The notes under the pieces were generated by a model. It did no database searches and was not told where the DNA came from. It was given only the letters and a program-made list of their open reading frames with translations. A DNA stretch of 40,671 nucleotides from an uncultured Pelagibacteraceae bacterium (GTDB lineage: Bacteria > Pseudomonadota > Alphaproteobacteria > Pelagibacterales > Pelagibacteraceae): the NCBI GenBank assembly GCA_902552705.1, contig CACDHZ010000007.1, positions 1-40,671 of the forward strand. The letters are read 5' to 3'. Position 1 is the stretch's first letter; each line of letters opens with the position of its first letter. This document shows, piece after piece, positions 17,472 to 25,320 of this stretch. The position numbers and the translations under genes are program-made.

Positions 17472-18906
17472 TCCTAAATTAAAAGAGGAATGTGGTGTAT
17501 TTGGCATAAGCAATGCTAAAGATGCATCAGCATTAACAGCTCTTGGACTTCACGCACTTCAACATCGTGGTCAAGAAGGTTGTGGAATTGTTACATTTAA
17601 TGGAAAGCAATATTTTTCAGAAAAAAAATTCGGATTAGTTGGTGATAATTTTAATAAAGAAAAAGTACTTAAAAATCTTCAAGGAGATTATGCTATTGGC
17701 CATAATCGTTATAGCACTACAGGTGAAAATACTCTTAGAAACATCCAGCCTTTTTTTGCCGATACTAATGCAGGAGGAATTGGAGTAGCTCATAACGGAA
17801 ATTTAACTAATTCAATATCATTGAGAAACAAGTTAGTGGAAGATGGTGCAATTTTTTATACAACTTCGGATACAGAAACAATTGTTCAATTAATTGCAAA
17901 ATCTAAAAGATCGAAAACAATTGATAAAATTGTTGATGCTATTTTCCAAATTCAAGGTGGTTATGCTTTGGTTATGCTTACACAAAATATTCTAATTGGA
18001 GTAAGAGATCCTTATGGAATTAGACCTTTGGTAATAGGAAAATTAAAAAATAGTTATGTTTTTACATCCGAAACATGTGCCTTAGATATTATCGGAGCTA
18101 AATACATAAGGGATGTTGAAAATGGAGAGATTGTATATGTCGAAAATAATGAATTGATGAGTATAAAACCATTTTCACCCAAAAAAATACGGCCTTGTGT
18201 TTTTGAATACATTTATTTTGCAAGACCTGATAGCATTTTAAATGGAAAAGCAGCATATGAATATAGAAAAAATTTTGGGATTGAACTTGCTAAAGAAAAC
18301 AAAATTGAAGCTGATATTATTGTGCCTGTTCCAGATTCAGGAAATTCTGCAGCTCTTGGATTCGCACAACATTTAGGTAAAAATTTTGAATTAGGATTAA
18401 TTCGAAATCATTATGTTGGTAGAACATTTATTGAACCAAGTCAAAAAATTAGAAGCTTAGGTGTAAAATTGAAATTAAATGCAAATAAATCGACTATAAA
18501 TGGAAAAAAAATTATTTTAATTGATGACTCATTAGTAAGAGGAACCACCTCTCATAAAATTGTAAAAATGCTTTATGATGCAGGTGCTAAAGAAGTTCAT
18601 GTCAAAATAGCTTGTCCAGAAATTAGATATCCAGATTTTTATGGAGTTGATACACCAACAAAAAAAGAGCTATTAGCAGCAAATAAAACTAATGGTGAAA
18701 TCTGTGAATATATAGGGGCTAAATCTTTAGATTTTTTATCTATAGAAGGTATGTATAAAGCAATGGGTTTTGAAAAAAGAGATAATACCTATCCTCAATT
18801 GACTGATCATTATTTCACTGGAGATTATCCTGTTAAACCAATAGATGAATTAGGAGATGATAAAATCACTCAATTATCTTTACTAAGCACAGCATCTAAT
18901 AATTAA
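17425..18906 (+). CDS. purF: Amidophosphoribosyltransferase
   Basis: This is the first committed step of purine synthesis: PRPP plus glutamine gives phosphoribosylamine. The 493-aa protein has the Ntn-hydrolase glutaminase domain with nucleophile Cys in EECGVFGIS. It has GHNRYSTTGENTLRN, and the PRPP-binding motif LIDDSLVRGTTSHKIV in the C-terminal domain. The nucleophile lies about 22 residues in, so a propeptide must be removed or a later start used. A GTG at 17440 and a TTG at 17458 are in-frame alternatives that would shrink the 47-base cvpA overlap. I keep the ATG because GAAGAA precedes it. The usual C-terminal Fe-S cysteines (PCFYG, CxxCFTG) read PDFYG and LTDHYFTG here. Confidence 0.95.
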   Translation: MKKHTVSLKKKLKNFDPKLKEECGVFGISNAKDASALTALGLHALQHRGQEGCGIVTFNGKQYFSEKKFGLVGDNFNKEKVLKNLQGDYAIGHNRYSTTGENTLRNIQPFFADTNAGGIGVAHNGNLTNSISLRNKLVEDGAIFYTTSDTETIVQLIAKSKRSKTIDKIVDAIFQIQGGYALVMLTQNILIGVRDPYGIRPLVIGKLKNSYVFTSETCALDIIGAKYIRDVENGEIVYVENNELMSIKPFSPKKIRPCVFEYIYFARPDSILNGKAAYEYRKNFGIELAKENKIEADIIVPVPDSGNSAALGFAQHLGKNFELGLIRNHYVGRTFIEPSQKIRSLGVKLKLNANKSTINGKKIILIDDSLVRGTTSHKIVKMLYDAGAKEVHVKIACPEIRYPDFYGVDTPTKKELLAANKTNGEICEYIGAKSLDFLSIEGMYKAMGFEKRDNTYPQLTDHYFTGDYPVKPIDELGDDKITQLSLLSTASNN

Positions 18907-18907
18907 A

Positions 18908-19465
18908 ATGAAAACAGTAAAATTTACTAAAATGAAAGACGGTTCAAAAGAAGATTATCTTTTTTTAGATAAGCATGAGAAAAATTTTGCAAGCAAAACA
19001 GCTGATAGGCTATTAAAGTTTATGTCAGGACTTACTGAAACACTAGAGGGTTATCAAATTTCAAGATTAGAACATTCACTTCAAAGTGCGACTAGAGCAT
19101 ATAACAATCGAGAAAGTGAAGAAATGATTGTAGCCGCTTTACTTCATGATATTGGAGATGAATTAGCACCAATGAATCATTCAGAATATGCAGCTGCAAT
19201 TCTTAAACCATATGTTTCAGAAAAAACTCATTGGATAATTGAAAAACATGGAGAATTTCAAATGTTTTATTATGCTCACCATTTAGGTGGAAATAGAAAT
19301 ATTAGAGACAAATATAAAGACAATAAGTATTATCAAGATACAGTAGATTTTTGCGAAAAATATGATCAAAATTCATTTGATCCAAATTTTAAGTCTTTTC
19401 CTTTAGAGTTTTTCAAACCAATAGTTAAAAAAATTTTTTCTAGAAAACCCTATAGTTATTGGTAG
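18908..19465 (+). CDS. HD-domain protein, PhnZ/TmpB-like putative diiron oxygenase
   Basis: This 185-aa HD-superfamily protein has ligands His56 (LEHSLQ), His80-Asp81 (AALLHD), His91 (NHSEYAAAIL), His114 (EKHGEF) and Asp153 (KYDQNSFDP). From memory, the order and surroundings match PhnZ, a mixed-valence diiron oxygenase that cleaves 2-amino-1-hydroxyethylphosphonate, including LEHSLQ and AALLHD. The glutamate that precedes the first His in PhnZ is not in register (Tyr49 there), so the substrate probably differs. An ordinary HD phosphohydrolase is the alternative. It begins 1 base after purF, so it is co-transcribed with it. No phosphonate genes are nearby. Confidence 0.65.
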   Translation: MKTVKFTKMKDGSKEDYLFLDKHEKNFASKTADRLLKFMSGLTETLEGYQISRLEHSLQSATRAYNNRESEEMIVAALLHDIGDELAPMNHSEYAAAILKPYVSEKTHWIIEKHGEFQMFYYAHHLGGNRNIRDKYKDNKYYQDTVDFCEKYDQNSFDPNFKSFPLEFFKPIVKKIFSRKPYSYW

Positions 19466-19509
19466 TCACCAAAATTAAATGATATAAAATTTTTTAATAG
19501 TTTAATAAC

Positions 19510-20370
19510 TTGAATAATTTAACAGATCAACAAAAAGGCTCTTTACTAGCATTCATTGCAGTAATGTTTATTACTCCTGACTCCTTATTTATTAGACTTT
19601 CAAATATTGATACCTGGTCTTTAGTTTTTTATCGAGGAATTATTCCTTTTGTAACTGTACTTATTGGAATGTTATTAATTTATAAATTAAATTTTTTTAA
19701 AATTCTTTTAACAAGTGGCTACAAAGGCTTAATCTATATTTTAACATTTTCTGTAACAAATATCACTTTTGTTGTATCTATTCAAAATACTAACGTTGCA
19801 AACACGTTAGTGATGATTGCAATGGCTCCTATGCTTTCAGCGATTTTAGGTACTATTTTTTTGAAGGAATTACCTGATAAAAAAACTTGGATTGCAATTT
19901 TTATAACTTTTGCTGCTGCTGTTTATATCTTTTATGACTCCTTACGATTAGGAAATTTGTTTGGAGATATAATGGGTTTAGTAACAGCTTTAGGATTAGC
20001 AATTGGTGCTGTTACTATCAGATCTGCAAAAGAAAAAAATTTAGTTCCAGCTGCAGTAGTTGGAAAATTAATAGTTGCTATTTTTGCTTTACTATTTATT
20101 GAAAGTTTTGCTTTAGTAGAAAGTGACAAAATAATAGTTCCACTTATGTGTATAATGTGTGTTGCTATACCTTTTGTATTAGTGACTATTGCTCCAAGAT
20201 TTATTCCTGCAGCTGAAGTTAACCTTTTTTTCTTATTAGAGACTATTATAGGGCCAATTTGGGTTTGGTTAATTATAAAGGAACAACCTAGTATAGAGAC
20301 AATCCAAGGTGGGTTAATTATCATAATTACGATTGCTATTCACTCATTTATCAAATTAAAAAATTCATAG
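19510..20370 (+). CDS. DMT superfamily (EamA) permease
   Basis: This 286-aa drug/metabolite-transporter-type protein has ten hydrophobic segments in two EamA repeats (about 10-140 and 150-284). Family marks include WSLVFYRGIIPF after segment 1, ANTLVMIAMAPMLSAILG and ELPDKKTWIAI in repeat 1, and PAAEVNLFFLLETIIGPIWVWL in repeat 2. Substrates in this family are metabolites, amino acids or nucleobase-like compounds and cannot be told from sequence. It starts with TTG; the first ATG (about 19564) would delete half of helix 1, so TTG is preferred. It is one of three related DMT proteins in the window. It is 44 bases after the HD protein. Confidence 0.85.
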   Translation: MNNLTDQQKGSLLAFIAVMFITPDSLFIRLSNIDTWSLVFYRGIIPFVTVLIGMLLIYKLNFFKILLTSGYKGLIYILTFSVTNITFVVSIQNTNVANTLVMIAMAPMLSAILGTIFLKELPDKKTWIAIFITFAAAVYIFYDSLRLGNLFGDIMGLVTALGLAIGAVTIRSAKEKNLVPAAVVGKLIVAIFALLFIESFALVESDKIIVPLMCIMCVAIPFVLVTIAPRFIPAAEVNLFFLLETIIGPIWVWLIIKEQPSIETIQGGLIIIITIAIHSFIKLKNS

Positions 20371-20426
20371 ATCTGTCACAATAAAGACTTGATTTAAAGA
20401 TAATTGCGAAATAGTACGATCATTTT

Positions 20427-21734
20427 ATGAATAAAGTTTTAAAAAATTCTTGGGCATTATTTTTAGGCATGGGATTTATAATGATGGCTTATGGCTTTCA
20501 GGGCTCCTTGCTTGGAGTAAGGGCAGTTAAAGAAGAATTTAGTTTAACTTCTACTGGCTTTATGATGTCTGGATATTTTGTTGGATATTTTATTGGTGCA
20601 ATAACTATTCCAAATTTAATTTCTAGAGTTGGACACATAAGAATCTTTGCAGCTTTTGCTTCTTTGGCGTCATTGGTTATTTTGCTTCATTCCATATTTA
20701 TTAATCCATTTATTTGGTTTTTACTTCGAGTATTAACAGGAATAAGCATGGTTTGTATTTATACTGTTGCTGAGAGCTGGTTGAATGATAGATCTAGTAA
20801 TAAAAATAGAGGAAGTGTTCTATCTATTTACATGGTAATTTTGTATGGAAGTATGGGTATAGGAATGTTCTTGCTTAATTTTAGTAGTCCACAAAACTTT
20901 CAACCCTTTATACTTGTTTCGATCATAACATCTGTTGCTCTCATTCCAATTTTATTAACTAAAAAAAAACCACCAACATTCAAAAAAATTAAAGCTATGA
21001 CATTAAAAGATCTTTATAAGTCCTCGCCATTTGGAATGGTAAGTTCTTTTTTTTATGGAACTATTCAGGCTGCATTGTTTACTTTGTTAGCTGTTTATGC
21101 AACTTCAATGAATTTTACAATATTAGAAATTTCAATCGTAACATTTTTATTGGCAATTTCTGGTTCTGTTTCACAATTTCCAGTTGGAAAAATATCGGAT
21201 ATATATGATAGACGATTAGTTATAGTTATTTCAACTTTTGGTGCAGCAATTTTCGCATTACTTACAATTTTTGTTTCAAGACAAATGTATTTACCAGAAG
21301 GTTTAGCTACCAGTAAAACTTGGTTTTATATTTTTTTAGTACTTTTTTCTTTTTGTAGTTTACCAATGTTTTCTTTGATTTTGGCACATACAAACGACTA
21401 TATACCAAAAGAAAAATTTGTTGCTGCAGGTGCAGGTCTACAATTTGTATTCGGATTAGGTGCAATGAGTGGGCCGTTTCTATGTTCAATATTTATGGAT
21501 TTAGTTGGTTCAAATGGATTTTTTATATTTTTGTTTTTTTTTCATTCAGTAATTGGATTTTTTGGGATCTATAGGATGAAAGTAAGACAAACAGTTGATA
21601 ATCCAGACTCACAATTTGTTGCAATGCCTCAAACAATTACTCCAGCTGGAATTGAGCTAAATCCTCAAACAGAACCAATAGAAGAGCCAAAAATTAATGA
21701 ATATAATGATTTAAAAGATAACAATCCATTATAA
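20427..21734 (+). CDS. MFS transporter (YcaD-like)
   Basis: This 435-aa major facilitator protein has twelve hydrophobic segments between about 10 and 395 and a cytoplasmic Pro/Glu/Asn-rich tail. RVLTGISMVCIYTVAESWLND in helices 4-5 and the loop motif GKISDIYDRR between helices 8 and 9 are typical of the YcaD-like MFS branch. The substrate is unknown. It is separated from the upstream DMT gene by 56 bases, on the same strand. The tail (about 396-435) contains no recognisable domain. Confidence 0.82.
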   Translation: MNKVLKNSWALFLGMGFIMMAYGFQGSLLGVRAVKEEFSLTSTGFMMSGYFVGYFIGAITIPNLISRVGHIRIFAAFASLASLVILLHSIFINPFIWFLLRVLTGISMVCIYTVAESWLNDRSSNKNRGSVLSIYMVILYGSMGIGMFLLNFSSPQNFQPFILVSIITSVALIPILLTKKKPPTFKKIKAMTLKDLYKSSPFGMVSSFFYGTIQAALFTLLAVYATSMNFTILEISIVTFLLAISGSVSQFPVGKISDIYDRRLVIVISTFGAAIFALLTIFVSRQMYLPEGLATSKTWFYIFLVLFSFCSLPMFSLILAHTNDYIPKEKFVAAGAGLQFVFGLGAMSGPFLCSIFMDLVGSNGFFIFLFFFHSVIGFFGIYRMKVRQTVDNPDSQFVAMPQTITPAGIELNPQTEPIEEPKINEYNDLKDNNPL

Positions 21735-21784
21735 CAATCATTTAAATAATCGCCTATAAGTTGAAACTTAAATTGAACATTAAT

Positions 21785-21810
21785 TAATAAAATATTTTTT
21801 TATTTTATTG
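21785..21810 (+). terminator. AT-only hairpin after the MFS gene, possible weak terminator
   Basis: TAATAAAATA (21785-21794) can pair with TATTTTATTG (21801-21810, one G-U) around a T6 loop. It sits 50 bases after the MFS stop. With no G-C pairs and no clean T-tract it would be a poor terminator, and such stems arise by chance in DNA this AT-rich. Listed because it is the only structure in this 116-base gap. Confidence 0.2.
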
Positions 21811-21850
21811 TTAATTCTTAAAATATTTGTTGAAATTGCTTTTTTAAAAA

Positions 21851-22681
21851 ATGACTAGAAAAAAAAATAAAATTATAAAAAAAAATAAAAAGGCTCCTCA
21901 TAAAAAAGAGAAGGTAAAAAAAATAAGTATCTTATTAAATAAAGTTTATGATAATTTTAAAAAGAAACAAAAAATTAATGAAAAGAAAGAAATAAAATTT
22001 AGAGAAGAACAAATCAAAAAAGAGTTAGAAAAAATTAAAATTATAGAAAAAGAATTTAAAATAAAAGACGAAGAAAATAAAAAAAAGGATGATTTTTATA
22101 AAAAAAGAGATGATGAGCTTAGAAAGAAAGACCAACAGCTCCAATTGAAAGATGACGATTTAAGACAAAAAGATAAAGAAATCAAATTAAAAGATAAAGA
22201 ACAAATTATTAAAGAAGAAGAAATTAAATTTGAAACAGAAAAATTAAAAAAAAAAGAAACAGAACTAAATTTGAAAGATGATGAACTTAAAAAAATTGAA
22301 AAAGAACAAAAAAAAATAGAAATACACTTAAATACAATAAAAGATCAACAATCTAGAAAAGATATTGATTTAAAAGTAAGAGAAGAAGAACAAAAAAAGA
22401 AAGATCAAAAAGAATTAAGAAAAAAAATCAAAGAACAAAAAATCAAAACAGAACAAGAACAATTAAAGAAAGATTTAGAAGCACAAAAAATAAAAGAATG
22501 GGAAGATAAATTTGATGAAGAACAAAGACTTAAGTTAGAAGAAGAACGAATAAAAGAAGAAAAAATAAAACAAAAAGAACAATTAAAAAAAATGAGTGAA
22601 GAACAAAAAGATAAAGAACTACGAGAAGAATTATTTTCTAAACTTCAATCATTTAAAATTGAAAAATCTAAAGAAAATTAA
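21851..22681 (+). CDS. Lys/Glu-rich heptad-repeat coiled-coil protein, unknown function
   Basis: This is an unrecognised 276-aa protein made almost wholly of Lys, Glu, Asp, Gln, Ile and Leu. It has no Gly or Cys, one Pro (Pro16) and one Trp (Trp217). Residues about 89-179 form 13 uninterrupted seven-residue units (ELRKKDQ, QLQLKDD, DLRQKDK, EIKLKDK and so on), with a hydrophobic residue mostly at position 2 and often 4. This is a textbook long coiled coil or charged single helix. The N-terminus is very basic (RKKNKIIKKNKK), perhaps binding nucleic acid or the cell envelope. There is no signal peptide or membrane segment. It is convergent with the amidinotransferase gene, 1 base apart. The codons are overwhelmingly AAA/GAA, but the regular heptads argue for a real protein. 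Confidence 0.75.
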   Translation: MTRKKNKIIKKNKKAPHKKEKVKKISILLNKVYDNFKKKQKINEKKEIKFREEQIKKELEKIKIIEKEFKIKDEENKKKDDFYKKRDDELRKKDQQLQLKDDDLRQKDKEIKLKDKEQIIKEEEIKFETEKLKKKETELNLKDDELKKIEKEQKKIEIHLNTIKDQQSRKDIDLKVREEEQKKKDQKELRKKIKEQKIKTEQEQLKKDLEAQKIKEWEDKFDEEQRLKLEEERIKEEKIKQKEQLKKMSEEQKDKELREELFSKLQSFKIEKSKEN

Positions 22682-22682
22682 T

Positions 22683-23798
22683 TTATTGTTTAGGGAAGTA
22701 ATCTTTTAAATCTCCTTCTCTATAAACATCTGCGGTACTACAATGAAGACCACCTCCAAAAGCATAGGCATCTCTTAAATCAACCAAAACAACTTCCATT
22801 CCAAGTTTATCGAGTTGCTCAGCCTGATATTTTTCACTTTTTTCCACACATACAGTCTTAGGGTCTAAAACTAAAACATTCATTGAAAGCCAAACTGAAG
22901 AATAACATAAAGGAGGGGGTGAATTATGTGCTGGTTGTGCAGCATCAATTATTTCCCAACCATTTTTTTCAAATAATTTTTTTTGTTCTTTCGGTAACCT
23001 TCTTTGAGGATTATTAATAATTAGTCCTTCTCTAATTGGTGTAAAAGTTGCATCAATATGAATCGGATAAGGATCGCCTGGAAAATTTACTGCATGAACT
23101 CTATGATCTTTGTAATGTCTTTTAAGCCAATTAATTCCTTTTAGATTTGTTGTAAAACCATGTTGAACAATTAAGTCTTTACCAAATCTTAGTATATCTG
23201 CAGCATCAAACAATGGTTCTTCTTCAGTTGTTACAAAAAACTTTTTTGCAGTCCATTCTAATCTTTTTTGATCACCTATTTTATCAGACAAATAATCTTT
23301 TCGATAATCGGCATCCGTTAACCTCGGTTTAGGCGCAGACTCATGTCTCATATTGGGATCTAAGTTATAATACTTTTGAATAAGAGGTCTGTAATTTAAA
23401 TATTCAAACCATCTACATCTATAACTCATAGTTGCCTCTAACATTTCATTTCCTACAGTAAGAATAACATCTCTAGCAGGCATACAGCCAAACATGCTTT
23501 CTACTTTCCAATCTGGAGTTGAAATTTCTTGATTAAAATTTAAAGGCTCTGGTCGATCAACTTTTATTCCTCTTTTTTGTAAAAGATTTGCAAAATTATC
23601 TAAAAGTTCATTTGCTTTATCAACGGTGTCTTTTGTTCTAGGGCCATATTGTCCTTTCATATCAGAATCTTCTGGCACTTTTGCATCTAAAGCTGGTTCA
23701 GGAGCAGGAATACAACATCCGTCAGCCTTACCAACTATTACATGCTTTAAGGGATCCCATTCATTCCAACTATTAACAATAATTTTTTCTGAACTCAT
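22683..23798 (-). CDS. Glycine amidinotransferase-like enzyme (AGAT family)
   Basis: This 371-aa protein aligns through its length with arginine:glycine amidinotransferase, the first enzyme of vertebrate creatine synthesis. Landmarks are CMPARDVILTVGNE (Asp110), LFDAADILR (Asp201), the catalytic His248 in IHIDATF, WLSMNVLVLD, and the nucleophile Cys353 in GGGLHCSTADVYREG. All catalytic-type residues are kept. The residue before the His is Ile where I recall Met in the human enzyme, so the acceptor amine may not be glycine. Family members move the guanidine group of arginine to an amine. It lies 4 bases after a DMT permease on the same strand, suggesting that the guanidino product or a precursor is transported. 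Confidence 0.85.
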   Translation of the reverse strand: MSSEKIIVNSWNEWDPLKHVIVGKADGCCIPAPEPALDAKVPEDSDMKGQYGPRTKDTVDKANELLDNFANLLQKRGIKVDRPEPLNFNQEISTPDWKVESMFGCMPARDVILTVGNEMLEATMSYRCRWFEYLNYRPLIQKYYNLDPNMRHESAPKPRLTDADYRKDYLSDKIGDQKRLEWTAKKFFVTTEEEPLFDAADILRFGKDLIVQHGFTTNLKGINWLKRHYKDHRVHAVNFPGDPYPIHIDATFTPIREGLIINNPQRRLPKEQKKLFEKNGWEIIDAAQPAHNSPPPLCYSSVWLSMNVLVLDPKTVCVEKSEKYQAEQLDKLGMEVVLVDLRDAYAFGGGLHCSTADVYREGDLKDYFPKQ

Positions 23799-23802
23799 TA
23801 AA

Positions 23803-24708
23803 TTAATTTAGTGCAATAAATCTTCGATTAGATTTAATCGTTAAACTATAATAAATAATAGACATAAATAGAAAAAAACCCCCAATGATGGTATTAGGGG
23901 TTGGCACTTCATTAATTCCAAAAATTGGTAACCAAACCCAAAAAATACCTCCAATTACCTCTGTGAGTGAAAGTAAAGTTAGTTCTGCAGCTGGTATAGC
24001 TTTTGATCCTATTGAATATAAGATTAAACCCATACAAACGATTACCCCATGAAGTGAAAATAGTGCGCCATTATAACTTGTTGAAAGTATAGTGAGCTCA
24101 CCAACTGCAATAAATGTTAAAGCTACAATAACACAAAATAATCCAGCGACGGCAACAGTTGTAAACTTAGGTGTTTCTTTTCTCCATCTAAGTGTTACAG
24201 AAAAAATTGAAAATCCAATAGATGAGGCCATTCCAAAAATTAAACCGATAAGAGAACTTTTCTCTGTATTACCAAATGCAATTATCACAAGTCCAATTGT
24301 TGCAATAATAATTGCGAGCCAAACATTAAGAGATATTTTTTCTTTTAAAAATAAAAAACCTAATAATGCAGTAAAAAAAGGCATTGCCGCAAGACATAAT
24401 AAGGTAATTGCAGCAGAAGTATTAGTAATAGAGTATATAAATGTAATCATTGCTATCCCTAAACCGCAACCTCCAATTAAACCTGATATTCCAATTTTAA
24501 GATAATTTTTAACAAAATTTTTTCCTTCTTCAAAAAATAGATACAAATTTAAAACTACAAAAATAGTTAATCCTCTTGCAAATATATATTGCCAAGGTGC
24601 TGCTCCTGGCTCATCCATATACCTAACTACTAAAGGGCCAAAAGACCATAATAAACCCGCAAAAAGAACAACAGGTATTGCAATTTTTTCATTTTTTAAT
24701 TCAATCAT
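23803..24708 (-). CDS. DMT superfamily (EamA) permease, paired with amidinotransferase
   Basis: This 301-aa permease has ten hydrophobic segments in two EamA repeats. The marks AAPWQYIFARGLTIFVV, TSAAITLLCLAAMPFFTALLGFLFLKEKI and IPAAELTLLSLTEVIGGIFWVWL place it in the same subfamily as the other two DMT proteins here. It is the upstream gene of a two-gene leftward unit with the amidinotransferase (4-base gap). The best guess is that it moves a substrate or product of that enzyme; this is inference from context. The 214 bases before its start are the longest intergenic gap in the window. Confidence 0.85.
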   Translation of the reverse strand: MIELKNEKIAIPVVLFAGLLWSFGPLVVRYMDEPGAAPWQYIFARGLTIFVVLNLYLFFEEGKNFVKNYLKIGISGLIGGCGLGIAMITFIYSITNTSAAITLLCLAAMPFFTALLGFLFLKEKISLNVWLAIIIATIGLVIIAFGNTEKSSLIGLIFGMASSIGFSIFSVTLRWRKETPKFTTVAVAGLFCVIVALTFIAVGELTILSTSYNGALFSLHGVIVCMGLILYSIGSKAIPAAELTLLSLTEVIGGIFWVWLPIFGINEVPTPNTIIGGFFLFMSIIYYSLTIKSNRRFIALN

Positions 24709-24922
24709 TATAATGCTATTTAATCCTTATTCATTTACTCTACAATAAAAAATAAGTTCACTTTGAAGATATTCGAGATAAAATCAAATCAGAAAAATAA
24801 CAAACAATTATATACTTTTTTAAATTAAAGGTTAAAATTTTCCATTAATAGTTGAGTTTTTAAAAAATTTCTATCTGATGTAGAGGTTGCTATCTATTGA
24901 TATCTTAATTAAAAAACCATAA

Positions 24923-25318
24923 ATGGATTTAGAAATTATTAAAATTGCATCAAATACTGATAATAATAATATTTTAAAAGATCATACACATATTGCTAAG
25001 CATAAAAATCCTTTATGTGGCGATGAAATAACTATTTATTTAAAGTTAAATAATGAAAAAATTATTAAATTTTATTATCAATCTAAATCATGTATATACT
25101 GTCAAGCATCTGTGAGTTTACTTTCAAGATATGCAACAAATAAGTCATTACTAAATATCAAGTTTCTAGTTAAAGAAATAGATAAATATTTTAAGGTGGA
25201 TAGATTCATTTTACCAAAAAAATGGCATATATTTAAAAAATTATTTAAAAAAGAAAATTTTTCTAGAAAAGAATGCTTATTACTACCTTTTAAAACACTT
25301 TCAAAAATATTAAATTAA
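24923..25318 (+). CDS. SufU/NifU-N-like iron-sulfur scaffold homologue
   Basis: This 131-aa protein is related to the SufU/IscU fold. NPLCGDEITIYLKL carries Cys32 and Asp34, SKSCIYCQASVSLL carries Cys57 (and an extra Cys60), and SRKECLLLPFKTL carries Cys118. These are the three Cys and one Asp that bind zinc or a cluster in SufU. The N-terminal helix is altered, the linker between the second and third cysteines is short, and the body is unusually Lys-rich. No sufBCD or cysteine desulfurase is nearby, so its partner is unknown. It could be a sulfur-acceptor (SufU-like) rather than a cluster scaffold. It sits 2 bases upstream of an HPP-family membrane gene, implying a pair. Confidence 0.68.
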   Translation: MDLEIIKIASNTDNNNILKDHTHIAKHKNPLCGDEITIYLKLNNEKIIKFYYQSKSCIYCQASVSLLSRYATNKSLLNIKFLVKEIDKYFKVDRFILPKKWHIFKKLFKKENFSRKECLLLPFKTLSKILN

Positions 25319-25320
25319 AA

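Noticed and set aside
21781-21816. Strong intrinsic terminator after the MFS gene
   Set aside because: The stem has no G-C pairs and mismatches beyond 10 bp; kept only as a low-confidence hairpin.
21851-22681. Tandem DNA repeat or microsatellite
   Set aside because: The DNA is A-rich, but the heptads are not exact DNA repeats; the regularity is at protein level.
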